DNA from: Streptomyces sp. sk2.1
Lineage (GTDB): Bacteria > Actinomycetota > Actinomycetes > Streptomycetales > Streptomycetaceae
Assembly (NCBI RefSeq): GCF_008120935.1
Contig: NZ_RDBO01000020.1
Coordinates: 398,148 to 433,448, forward strand
DNA: 35,301 bases
Direction of reading: 5' to 3'
The translations under genes and the position numbers were made by a program. The notes beneath the pieces are model-generated. The model was not told the origin of the DNA and did not search any database. It worked only from the letters and a program-made list of their open reading frames with translations. Below are positions 8,610-16,225 of the stretch, in pieces (positions within the stretch are counted from its first letter, which is position 1; each line of letters begins with the position of its first letter).

Positions 8610-9647
8610 ATGACTTTCGTCGACGAGGTGAAGAACGCCGTCACCCCACGGGCCGCGCTGCTCGTCATCGGTGTGCTCGCACTGCAGTTGCTGTTCATCA
8701 CGTCCTACGTCGGGGCACTGCACAAGCCGAAACCGACGGACGTGCCCTTCGGCGTGGTCGCACCCCAGCAGATGTCCGCCCGGCTCACGGCCGACCTGAA
8801 GGCGCTGCCCGGCGGTCCGCTGGACCCCCGCCCGGTCGCCGACGCGGCCACGGCCCGCGAGCAGATCCTCGACCGCGAGATCGACGGCGCCCTGGTCGTG
8901 AACCCCACCGGCACCACCGACACCGTCCTCGTCGCCTCCGGCGGCGGCACGGCCATGGCCGACACGCTGACGCGGATCATCACCGAGGTCGACCGGACGC
9001 AGCAGCGCACGGTGCGCACCGTCGACCTGGCCCCCGCCTCCGACCAGGACTTCAACGGGATCTCGTCCTTCTACCTGGTCGTGGGCTGGTGCGTGGGCGG
9101 CTACCTCTGCGCCTCGATCCTCGCGATCAGCGCGGGCGCCAAGCCCGCCAACCGCCGGCGCGCGGTGATCCGGACCGGTGTCATGGCGCTGTACTCGATC
9201 GTGGGAGGGATCGGCGGCGCGCTCATCATCGGCCCGATCCTCGGCGCCCTGCCCGGAAGCTTCTGGGGCCTGTCGGGGCTGGGCGCGCTGACCGTCTTCG
9301 CGGTCGGCATGCTCACTCTCGCCCTCCAGGCCCTCACGGGCATCGTCGGCATCGGCCTGGCCGTCCTGATCGTGGTGATCGCGGGCAACCCGAGCGCCGG
9401 CGGTGCCTTCCCGCTGCCGATGCTGCCGGACTTCTGGCGGGCGATCGGCCCCGCCCTGCCGCCCGGCGCGGGCACCTGGGTGGCGCGCTCGATCGCCTAC
9501 TTCAAGGGCAACACGATCACCGGCCCCCTGCTGGTGCTCTCCGCGTGGGCGGTGGCGGGCACGATCGTCACCCTCCTGGTCGCCGTGCGCCGCACCCCGG
9601 AGGAACTCACCGGCGACCACCCCGCCATCGGCTCGGTCGTCGACTGA
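8610..9647 (+). CDS. ABC-2-like / DUF3533-type membrane protein
   Basis: 345 residues starting at ATG 8610, with GGGG just upstream. One hydrophobic helix at residues 14-36 is followed by a large soluble, probably extracytoplasmic region to about 150, then five more hydrophobic segments to near 330. This is the layout of ABC-2-type permeases and YhgE/Pip-like or DUF3533 proteins, in which a big extracellular loop sits between helix 1 and a helical bundle. No ATPase gene is adjacent, so its partner, if any, is elsewhere. It is divergent from the lipase and may share control through the twin TTAC boxes. The family call is by topology and motif look; the transported molecule is unknown. Confidence 0.75.
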   Translation: MTFVDEVKNAVTPRAALLVIGVLALQLLFITSYVGALHKPKPTDVPFGVVAPQQMSARLTADLKALPGGPLDPRPVADAATAREQILDREIDGALVVNPTGTTDTVLVASGGGTAMADTLTRIITEVDRTQQRTVRTVDLAPASDQDFNGISSFYLVVGWCVGGYLCASILAISAGAKPANRRRAVIRTGVMALYSIVGGIGGALIIGPILGALPGSFWGLSGLGALTVFAVGMLTLALQALTGIVGIGLAVLIVVIAGNPSAGGAFPLPMLPDFWRAIGPALPPGAGTWVARSIAYFKGNTITGPLLVLSAWAVAGTIVTLLVAVRRTPEELTGDHPAIGSVVD

Positions 9648-9710
9648 CCCCGCGGCCCGGCGACCTCGCGCCACAGGTCCGGCGCGGGGCCCTCCGGAAG
9701 TCCGGCCCGG

Positions 9711-9724
9711 GGTCCGGCCGGACC
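9711..9724. terminator. Palindrome downstream of the membrane protein gene
   Basis: GGTCCGGCCGGACC is a perfect 14-base palindrome 64 bases after the preceding stop and about 115 bases before the next start. It could be part of a terminator or a regulator site; there is no U-tract. The rest of the gap (9648-9837) shows only a weak TACGCT -10-like element near 9770. Confidence 0.3.
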
Positions 9725-9837
9725 TCCGACCGGAAAGAAAGTCCTGGCCGATCGGGGAAAGGGGAGCTACGCTGCCCCGCGATGACCACTTACTCTCTCA
9801 GCAGATTGGGGGACCCGTCCGCGCAAGGTGAGTGCTG

Positions 9838-11226
9838 ATGCTCACTCAGGACGCGAACGGGGATTCCCGGCTTTCCTTCTGGCGGCGCGTGCGCGAGTTC
9901 GCCGTGCCGCCCTCCATGATCGAGACCGCGACCGCCCGCCGCCGGGTCGGCGACTGGGCGGGGGCGTGCGCCGCCGCGGGCATCGACGTCGACCTCAACC
10001 CCCGGTCCGCGGCACGCGCCCACGGCCGGGAACTCGCCTCCCGGCTCCGGGACGATCTCCGCCACCTGGCACCCGACCTGTTGCGCTGGCACATGCCGAG
10101 GATCGCTCCTCGCGGGCTGCTGCGACCGGGCCTGACGATCACTCTGGCCCGGTACGCCACCGAGGGGCCCGACGGCGTGCGCCCGGTGCACCTGGTGGTG
10201 CGGACCCCGCCCGCCTGGGCGGACGCCGGACAGCGGGTCGGTCTCGCGCTGTGGGACGGCTCCGGGGACGGTCCCCGCCGCCACCCGCACCATCGCCCGA
10301 ACCCCCGGTTCCGCCTCGACCTGCACCGCCACCTGTGGGATGCGCGCCGGGCCGACGAGTTGCGGGTCCGGTCCGGGTTCGGCCCGCCGCCCTCCGACGA
10401 CCCGCCCCCGGTGCCCCCGGAGGTGCTGGAGGCGGTGCCGCCGGGGCGTCACTGCGCCGTCGACCGGTGGGCGGCCGAGGCTCGGCTCCTGCTCCGCGCC
10501 GAGGGACGGTCCGCGGGCCCCGTCGCCGTACGGCTCGGGGGCCGGCACCGGCTGCTCCTGGACCTGGCCGCGGAACGGGACGGCTACGGGCCGCCCGCGC
10601 TGCGGCTCGCGGGCGGGGCCGACGGCCCGTACGCACCACCGGTCCTGCCCGACGCGGCGACCTGGACGCTGCCCGACCTCGAACTGATCCGTACCGGTGC
10701 GATCGGGGCCGGCCAACTGCACCCGCTGGTCGCCGCGGCCCTGATGCCGGGTCACACCCCGGCCGCCGCGTCCCGGCCCCCGGACCCGTCGGGGCAGCCG
10801 CGCCTCGTGGAGTGCCGGGGCGACCGGCACCGGATCGGTCTGGTCGACGGGGTGCTGGTCCCGCTGGACCACGACCCGGCCGAGATCCGCCGGGAGGAGC
10901 TGCTGGTCGCCCTGACCGGCACTCCGCTCCCCTGCCTGCGGGCCATCGACGAGGCGCACCGCCGCCCGGACTGCCTCACCGGCGTGCGCGAACGCCTGGA
11001 CCACGGCGACATCGCCGGTGCGCTGGCCGTCGTCGAGGGCCTGCTGGGCCCCGGCGCGCTGCTGCGCAGCGGCGAACTGCGGGACGAGCTGGAGGAGGCC
11101 GCGCGACGGCGGATCACCTACGGGCTGTTCCGGGCGGGTCTGGCCGAAGGGCCCGACCGCATCCGTCCGTACCGCCATCGCCCCCGGCAGCGCCGCGCGC
11201 ACCCGCGCGACGCGGCCCTTCGCTGA
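9838..11226 (+). CDS. Unknown protein preceding a MoxR-vWA pair
   Basis: 462 residues. The ATG at 9838 is chosen over the GTG at 9832 because AAGGTGAG (9825-9832) is correctly spaced only for the ATG. I recognise no catalytic motif. There is no signal peptide or membrane segment. The centre is proline-rich (about residues 180-195, PPPSDDPPPVPPE). The rest is arginine-, aspartate- and leucine-rich, with histidine-rich stretches (HPHHRPNPRFRLDLHRH). It lies 52 bases before the MoxR ATPase on the same strand, so it is probably cotranscribed and may be a client or regulator of that chaperone pair. Systems pairing MoxR and vWA with a fast-evolving third protein are known in bacterial conflict biology; membership here is inference. 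Confidence 0.7.
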   Translation: MLTQDANGDSRLSFWRRVREFAVPPSMIETATARRRVGDWAGACAAAGIDVDLNPRSAARAHGRELASRLRDDLRHLAPDLLRWHMPRIAPRGLLRPGLTITLARYATEGPDGVRPVHLVVRTPPAWADAGQRVGLALWDGSGDGPRRHPHHRPNPRFRLDLHRHLWDARRADELRVRSGFGPPPSDDPPPVPPEVLEAVPPGRHCAVDRWAAEARLLLRAEGRSAGPVAVRLGGRHRLLLDLAAERDGYGPPALRLAGGADGPYAPPVLPDAATWTLPDLELIRTGAIGAGQLHPLVAAALMPGHTPAAASRPPDPSGQPRLVECRGDRHRIGLVDGVLVPLDHDPAEIRREELLVALTGTPLPCLRAIDEAHRRPDCLTGVRERLDHGDIAGALAVVEGLLGPGALLRSGELRDELEEAARRRITYGLFRAGLAEGPDRIRPYRHRPRQRRAHPRDAALR

Positions 11227-11278
11227 ACCGGCGCCCGCCGGCCCCGTACATCCACCACGACTCCGAAGGTGATCAGCC

Positions 11279-12571
11279 ATGCCCGTACGCACCCCCGCAG
11301 CATCCTCCGCACCCTCCACCCCTTCCCTCTCCCCCGTCGTCCGGGACCGTGTCTCCCAGCTCGACATCGCCGACGAACTGACGGCCCTGCTGAGCGAGAC
11401 CACCACCGAACCCCGCCCCGACAGCCGGCTGGAGGCCCTGACCCTGGCCGTGGCCGCCGACCTGCCCGTACTCCTGTGGGGGCAGCCGGGCATCGGCAAG
11501 ACCGCCGCCCTCACCCGGCTCGCCGAGTCCCTGGACCTTCCGCTGACCACGGTCATCGCCAGCGTGCACGAGCCGTCCGACTTCTCGGGACTGCCCGTCG
11601 TCGGGGACGATCCCGCGGAACAGGGCGTCCCGATGGCGCCGCCGGACTGGGCGGTGCGCCTGGTGAGGGCCGGCCGGGGGCTGCTGTTCCTGGACGAACT
11701 GTCCACCGCGCCCCCGGCCGTCCAGGCCGCCCTGCTCCGCCTCGTGCTGGAGCGGCGGGTCGGCGCCCTGCGACTGCCTTCCGGGGTACGGATCGTGGCC
11801 GCCGCCAATCCGCGTTCCTCGGCGGCCGACGGCTGGGAGCTGAGCCCGCCGCTGGCCAACCGGTTCGTGCACCTCCAGTGGACGCACGACCACGAGGTGG
11901 TGGTGCGCGGCCTCGGCGGGACCTGGCCCCGGGCGACGCTGCCGCGGCTCGATCCCGGACGGCTGCCGCAGGCCGTGGACTTCGCCCGGCGCGCGGTGTG
12001 CGGGCTCCTCACCGGCCGTCCCGCGCTCGTGCACCGACTGCCCAGCGGCGAGACGCACCGGGGCGGGGCCTGGCCGTCGCCCCGCAGCTGGGACATGACC
12101 CTGCGTCTGATCGCGTTCGCGACCGCGGCCGGCTCCTCCCGGGACGTGCTCTCCCTGCTGGTCAGGGGCACCGTGGGGGACGGTCCGGGGCTGGAGCTGC
12201 TGGCGGCCCTGGACCGGATGGACCTGCCGGACCCCGAGACGCTCCTCGCCGACCCGGCGGGGGCCGAGCTGCCCGAACGGGGGGATCTGCGCCAGGCCGC
12301 GCTCGACGGCGCGGTGGCGGCGGTCCGCAACCGCCCGGAGAAGTCCCGCTGGGACGCGGCGTGGGCGCTCCTGGTCCGGGCGCTGGAGGACGGGGCCCCG
12401 GACGTGGTGGTCGTCCCCGCGACCACGCTCGCCTCGCTGCGCCAGGAGGACTGGGACGTTCCGGAGTCGATCGAACGGCTCGCCGGAGTGGTCTCCCTGT
12501 CCCGGCGGGCGGACCGGGCGGCGGCACGGACGGCGGACCGGGCCTCGGCCGCCACGAAGGCCGGCCGATGA
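11279..12571 (+). CDS. MoxR-family AAA+ ATPase
   Basis: 430 residues starting at ATG 11279, with GAAGGTGA upstream. The Walker A motif GQPGIGKT lies at residues 68-75, Walker B LLFLDE at 135-140, sensor 1 in AAANPRS (N177) and an arginine in ANRF (R195), the order of MoxR/BchI-like AAA+ ATPases. MoxR proteins act as chaperone-like ATPases that insert cofactors or remodel a vWA-domain partner. The partner gene starts inside this gene's stop codon (ATGA overlap at 12568-12571), so the two are translationally coupled. The N-terminal 20 residues are alanine/serine/proline-rich and likely disordered. Confidence 0.93.
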   Translation: MPVRTPAASSAPSTPSLSPVVRDRVSQLDIADELTALLSETTTEPRPDSRLEALTLAVAADLPVLLWGQPGIGKTAALTRLAESLDLPLTTVIASVHEPSDFSGLPVVGDDPAEQGVPMAPPDWAVRLVRAGRGLLFLDELSTAPPAVQAALLRLVLERRVGALRLPSGVRIVAAANPRSSAADGWELSPPLANRFVHLQWTHDHEVVVRGLGGTWPRATLPRLDPGRLPQAVDFARRAVCGLLTGRPALVHRLPSGETHRGGAWPSPRSWDMTLRLIAFATAAGSSRDVLSLLVRGTVGDGPGLELLAALDRMDLPDPETLLADPAGAELPERGDLRQAALDGAVAAVRNRPEKSRWDAAWALLVRALEDGAPDVVVVPATTLASLRQEDWDVPESIERLAGVVSLSRRADRAAARTADRASAATKAGR

Positions 12572-13848
12572 CCCCGGACGAACCGATGCCCCCGGACGGG
12601 CACGGAACACCGGACGGGTCCGGGGCGCTGGACGGGTCCGGGGCGCTGGACCTCGACAAGCTCTTCGCCGCCCGGCTGCAGGCCGTCCGGGTCCGCCCCT
12701 ATCTGGCGACCGCCCTGTTCGCCCTGCGGGTCGTGGAGTCGCGGCGGGTGCCGACGATGGCCGTCGACCGGCACTGGCGGTGCTACGTCTCGCCCGGCTT
12801 CGTGGACCGGACCCCGGTGGAGGAGCTGGCCGGGGTATGGGTGCACGAGGTGTCGCACCTGCTGCGCGACCACCACGGGCGCGGCGACCGGGTCGCCCGG
12901 GAACGCGGGCTGACCGGCCCCGGGGAGCGGCTGCGGATGAACATCGCCGCCGACTGCGAGATCAACGACGACGTGTTCGGCGAGGGACTGACGCGGCCGG
13001 AGGGCGCCGTCGATCCGGAGGCCCTGGGGCTCCCCGCGGGGCAGCTCATGGAGGACTACCTGCGCCAGTTCCGGCTCGGGTCGCATCTGGGGGACCTCGC
13101 CTGGCTGGACTGCGGCAGCGGCGCCGACGGGCTGGAACGGGAGTGGGACCTGGGGCCGGACGGCGCGCACGGCCTCAGCGAGCAGGAGCAGGACGCGGTC
13201 CGGTTCCGGGTGGCGCAGGGCATCACCGGCCGTCCGGGGAACGCCCCGAAGGGGTGGAAGCGGTGGGCGGAAGAGGCGTTCCACCCGCCCCAGCCGTGGC
13301 GGGAGCTGCTGGGCGCGGCGGTCCGTTCGGCCGCCTCCGGGGCCGGTGCGGGCGACGACTACACGTACGGCCGCCCGTCGCGGCGCTCGGCGAGCGTGCC
13401 CGGAGCCGTCCTGCCGAGCCTGCGGCGCAGGCCGCCCCGGGTCTGCGTGGTCATCGACACGTCCGGTTCGGTCAGCGACGCCGAACTGGGCAGCGCCCTC
13501 CTGGAGGTCGTCGCGATCTCCCGCGCCGTCGGCGGCCGTCGCGACCTGGTCACCGTCCTCCCGTGCGACGCGGCCGCCCGGGTCGCGCACCCGCTGTGCA
13601 GTGCCGAGGGGGTACCGCTGGTGGGCGGCGGGGGCACGGATCTGCGCACGGGCTTCACCAGGGCGCTGCGGACGCGGCCCCGGCCCGATGTGGTCGTGGT
13701 CCTGACCGACGGTCAGACGCCCTGGCCGAGCGCTCCGCCGTCGTGCCGGACGGTGGTGGGCCTGTTCCCCCGGCCGTGGGACGAGGACGACCCCCACCAC
13801 GTCCCGGTCTCCCCGCCCGCCTGGGCGCGGACGGTTGCCATCGGCTGA
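12568..13848 (+). CDS. Metallopeptidase-like protein with vWA-like domain (DUF2201 type)
   Basis: 426 residues starting at ATG 12568, overlapping the MoxR stop. Residues 1-30 are a low-complexity tail with three six-residue repeats of the DGSGAL type. Residues about 31-270 resemble the DUF2201 putative metallopeptidase domain: H93-E94-V95-S96-H97 is an HEXXH zinc motif and NIAADCEIND (125-134) supplies probable further ligands. Residues about 290-420 are a vWA-like fold with the MIDAS-type sequence DTSGS (297-301) and a later LTDGQTP. This pairing with a MoxR ATPase is characteristic: the ATPase is expected to act on the vWA protein. Whether the peptidase site is active, and on what, is not known. 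Confidence 0.9.
   Translation: MTPDEPMPPDGHGTPDGSGALDGSGALDLDKLFAARLQAVRVRPYLATALFALRVVESRRVPTMAVDRHWRCYVSPGFVDRTPVEELAGVWVHEVSHLLRDHHGRGDRVARERGLTGPGERLRMNIAADCEINDDVFGEGLTRPEGAVDPEALGLPAGQLMEDYLRQFRLGSHLGDLAWLDCGSGADGLEREWDLGPDGAHGLSEQEQDAVRFRVAQGITGRPGNAPKGWKRWAEEAFHPPQPWRELLGAAVRSAASGAGAGDDYTYGRPSRRSASVPGAVLPSLRRRPPRVCVVIDTSGSVSDAELGSALLEVVAISRAVGGRRDLVTVLPCDAAARVAHPLCSAEGVPLVGGGGTDLRTGFTRALRTRPRPDVVVVLTDGQTPWPSAPPSCRTVVGLFPRPWDEDDPHHVPVSPPAWARTVAIG
12595..12648 (+). repeat. 18-bp tandem repeat coding DGSGAL units
   Basis: Two identical copies of GACGGGTCCGGGGCGCTG (12613-12630 and 12631-12648) follow a diverged copy (12595-12612). They encode DGHGTP-DGSGAL-DGSGAL near the N-terminus of the vWA-like protein. 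Exact identity of the last two copies suggests recent slippage, so copy number may vary between strains. Confidence 0.8.
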
Positions 13849-13923
13849 CCCCCTCCGGGGCCGGCGCGACCGGTTCCGGAGGCCGCCGTCGACCCCCTCG
13901 TGCACCCCGGGTACTGTCCGCTT

Positions 13924-13936
13924 GTTCGAGTCGAAC
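13924..13936. promoter_or_regulatory. Inverted repeat GTTCGAGTCGAAC before the 170-residue gene
   Basis: GTTCGA and TCGAAC flank one central base, a perfect dyad 33 bases before the next start. It lies just after a possible -10 (TACTGT, 13912-13917), a position suited to a repressor. It resembles half of an actinobacterial LexA site but with the half-sites in the opposite order. The function is not established. Confidence 0.35.
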
Positions 13937-13968
13937 CCCTGGTCAGGGGGGCACGTGGGAGGGACGTC

Positions 13969-14481
13969 ATGAACGGTGCGGGCCGGGCCGGAAGCGTGTG
14001 GAAGCCGAGTGACGAGGAGGGCGGGGAGCTCGCGGGCCGGTGGTGGAAGTGGGCCATGTCCGCGCCCGACGACCGCAGCCCGGTCAAGGACACGACGGGT
14101 GAGCACGCCGCCTGGAACCAGCCGGACGACCTCTGGTTCCTGGCCGGCACCTACGGCGGCCGGGTGGTGCGGCGCTGCCCGATCCCCTCGGACCGGTCGG
14201 CCTTCTTCCCCGTGCTCAACATGCAGCACCCCCGGTCGTACTCGCGGGTGCCCCTGTCCATGCAGGTGGTGGAGGCCACCGCGTCGCTCAACGGCGTCCC
14301 GCTGCCGCTGCGGGAGTTCTCCGCGTCGTTCCGGACGGGGCTGACCCAGCGTTACGCGTGGGGCGTCTGGGGCGGCTTCCCGCCGCTGATCCCCGGCGAG
14401 TACGTGCTGGAGATCAGAGCCAGGGCCACGAACGGCTTCTGGGTCGACACGACCTACCACCTGGAGTCGAGGGCCTCCTGA
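13969..14481 (+). CDS. Conserved hypothetical protein (WWKWA / WFLAGTYGG family)
   Basis: 170 residues starting at ATG 13969, with GGGAGGG upstream. It has no signal peptide, helix bundle or nucleotide motif. Striking conserved-looking patches are WWKWAMS (25-31), SPVKDTTGEHAAWNQPDD (37-54), WFLAGTYGG (56-64) and RRCPIPSDRSAFFPVLN (68-84), followed by beta-rich sequence ending near TTYHLESR. I recall similar proteins of unknown function scattered through bacteria with the same W-rich opening and WFLAGTFGG core. It follows the MoxR-vWA pair after 120 bases and has its own possible promoter, so it may be independent. No function is assigned. Confidence 0.8.
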   Translation: MNGAGRAGSVWKPSDEEGGELAGRWWKWAMSAPDDRSPVKDTTGEHAAWNQPDDLWFLAGTYGGRVVRRCPIPSDRSAFFPVLNMQHPRSYSRVPLSMQVVEATASLNGVPLPLREFSASFRTGLTQRYAWGVWGGFPPLIPGEYVLEIRARATNGFWVDTTYHLESRAS

Positions 14482-14499
14482 TCCACCGAACGGCCCCTA

Positions 14500-14518
14500 G
14501 GCATGACAAGTACATGCC
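14500..14518. promoter_or_regulatory. Inverted repeat GGCATG-N7-CATGCC upstream of phospholipase gene
   Basis: A six-base dyad with a seven-base spacer (ACAAGTA) lies about 75 bases before the phospholipase start; another CATGC follows at 14522-14526. It may be an operator for the phospholipase gene. There is no convincing promoter match nearby. Confidence 0.3.
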
Positions 14519-14591
14519 GCCATGCTGGAGCGACCCCGTGAGACCACGAGGAGCACGGGCCCAATTGGCTCTCGTACCCCGGAGGTTGCTC

Positions 14592-15065
14592 ATGCGTCGC
14601 CGATTCGCCGCTCCGCTCGCCGCGGTGGCCCTGTCGCTCCCGCTCGCCCTGCTCCCCACCGCGTCCGCCTCGGCCGCCCCCGCGGACAAGCCCCAGGTCC
14701 TCAGCTCCTGGACCCAGACGAGCCTGTCCAGCCACAACGCCTGGAAGTCCGCCCGCGGCAACCGGAGCGCCTGGGCCGCGTACGGCTTCGACTGGTCGAC
14801 GGACTACTGCAGCAGCTCCCCCGACAACCCCTTCGGCTTCCCCTTCCGGACCGCCTGCGCCCGCCACGACTTCGGCTACCGCAACTACAAGGCCGCCGGC
14901 ACCTTCTCCGCCAACAAGTCCCGCATCGACTCCGCGTTCTACGCGGACCTCAAGCGCGTGTGCGCCGCCTACACCGGCGCGAAGCTCACCGCGTGCAACA
15001 GCACCGCGTGGACGTACTACCACGCCGTGGACATCTTCGGCGTGGTACCGGCGAAGACCGCCTGA
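14592..15065 (+). CDS. Secreted phospholipase A2 (prokaryotic group XIV)
   Basis: 157 residues starting at ATG 14592, with GGAGG six bases upstream. Residues 1-28 are a signal peptide. Cleavage before APADKPQ would leave a mature enzyme numbered like the Streptomyces violaceoruber phospholipase A2. On that numbering the catalytic His64 is H92 and Asp85 is D113, and the calcium ligands Asp43 and Asp65 are D71 and D93. The CARHDFGYRN motif and the end NSTAWTYYHAV are diagnostic. Four cysteines (C73, C89, C124, C135) match the two known disulfides. It releases the sn-2 fatty acid from phospholipids outside the cell. A strong hairpin follows, so it is probably monocistronic. Confidence 0.96.
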   Translation: MRRRFAAPLAAVALSLPLALLPTASASAAPADKPQVLSSWTQTSLSSHNAWKSARGNRSAWAAYGFDWSTDYCSSSPDNPFGFPFRTACARHDFGYRNYKAAGTFSANKSRIDSAFYADLKRVCAAYTGAKLTACNSTAWTYYHAVDIFGVVPAKTA

Positions 15066-15076
15066 CCGCCACTCCC

Positions 15077-15117
15077 GCGGGCACGGCCGGCCTCCCCACG
15101 GGGCCGGCCGTGCCCGC
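15077..15117 (+). terminator. Hairpin terminator after phospholipase A2
   Basis: A perfect 16-bp stem, GCGGGCACGGCCGGCC (15077-15092) with its complement at 15102-15117, encloses a nine-base loop 11 bases after the stop. There is no U-tract. Confidence 0.85.
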
Positions 15118-15300
15118 ACGGCTGCCGGCCGGGACCCGTCCGCCGTTGCACTCGCACCTTCTCACCGGGACGGGCGCACTCTCCGAATGCCTCCACGGTT
15201 TCCCAACGCACATACCCGGCAAGAGCTCTGATGAGCCATCATCGAATCTGGCGTCACAAGTCGGGCACGCGGTGCCCGCACCACACGGAGGAGGCGCGGA

Positions 15301-16176
15301 GTGCGTAGTCGGGTGCGCGCGAGGGACGGGCGGCAGCTGGTGGTGGAGCGCCTGGGGGATCCCCGGGGCAGGCCGGTCTTCCTGATGCACGGAATGCCCG
15401 GCAGCAGACTCGGCCCCGCCCCGCGCGGCATGGTGCTGTACCAGCGCAAGACCCAGCTGATCACCTACGACCGGCCGGGCTACGGCGACTCCGACCGGCT
15501 TCCGGGCCGCTGCGTCGCCGATGCCGTCGAGGACGTGCGGGCCATCGCGGACCACCTCGGCATCGAACGGTTCGCCGTGGTGGGACGGTCCGGCGGTGCC
15601 CCGCACGCCCTGGCCTGCGCGGCGCTGATGCCCGACCGGGTTACCCGTACCGCCGCCCTGGTCGGACTGGCGCCCCGCAGCGCCGACGGCCTCGACTGGT
15701 TCGACGGGATGGCCGCCTCCAACGTGCTGGCGTACTCCACCGCGGTGGCCGATCCGGACGGGCTGGCGGAGTCGTTCATCTCGCGGTCCGCGGTGATCCG
15801 GCAGAACCCGGTCCAGCTCATCGACGAGCTGCGCCAGGAACTGACCGACTCCGACCGGATGGTGGTCAACGACGCCGGGGTCCGCACCATGCTGCTGCGC
15901 AACTACCGTGAGGGGCTGCGCACTTCGGCCTGGGGCTGGATCGACGACGCGCTCGCTTTCAGCAGCCCGTGGGGCTTCGAGCCCGCCGACATCCCCGGTC
16001 CGGTGCTGCTGTGGCACGGCGAGAAGGACGTGTTCTCGCCGGTGGGCCACTCCCGTTGGCTGGCCGAGCGCATCCCGAACTCCACCGTCGTGGTGGAACC
16101 GGCGGCGGCGCACTTCGACGCGCTGCACGCGCTGCCCAGGATCCTGAACTGGCTGCTGGATCCGCCGACCGACTGA
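15301..16176 (+). CDS. Alpha/beta fold hydrolase
   Basis: 291 residues from the GTG at 15301, with GGAGGAGG about seven bases upstream. Alpha/beta-hydrolase landmarks are the HGMPGS oxyanion loop (30-35), YDRPGYGDSD (56-65), the nucleophile elbow VGRSGG with S97, the probable acid D243 in HGEKDVFSP and the probable H271 in AAAHFDAL. There is no signal peptide, so it is cytoplasmic. The arginine before the nucleophile (GRSGG rather than GHSGG) is seen in a peptidase/esterase-like subset. The substrate cannot be inferred. It converges on the Fxs TPR gene across a strong shared hairpin and is likely monocistronic. Confidence 0.9.
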   Translation: MRSRVRARDGRQLVVERLGDPRGRPVFLMHGMPGSRLGPAPRGMVLYQRKTQLITYDRPGYGDSDRLPGRCVADAVEDVRAIADHLGIERFAVVGRSGGAPHALACAALMPDRVTRTAALVGLAPRSADGLDWFDGMAASNVLAYSTAVADPDGLAESFISRSAVIRQNPVQLIDELRQELTDSDRMVVNDAGVRTMLLRNYREGLRTSAWGWIDDALAFSSPWGFEPADIPGPVLLWHGEKDVFSPVGHSRWLAERIPNSTVVVEPAAAHFDALHALPRILNWLLDPPTD

Positions 16177-16188
16177 GCGACGGTCCGG

Positions 16189-16218
16189 GGAGCGTCCGGC
16201 CACGGGGCCGGACGCTCC
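16189..16218. terminator. Bidirectional hairpin terminator
   Basis: GGAGCGTCCGGCC (16189-16201) pairs perfectly over 13 bp with 16206-16218 around the loop ACGG. It lies between the stops of the hydrolase (16176) and the converging Fxs operon (16226) and can end both transcripts. Confidence 0.85.
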
Positions 16219-16225
16219 TCCGCGC

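Noticed and set aside
13924..13936. tRNA T-arm or LexA box
   Set aside because: GTTCGAGTC resembles a T-arm but no cloverleaf surrounds it, and the LexA half-sites are in the wrong order with the wrong spacing.
9790..14460. Very long antisense open frame (over 1500 codons) opposite the MoxR region
   Set aside because: It is a shadow of GC-biased codons in the real plus-strand genes; its translation is low-complexity and lacks any motif.
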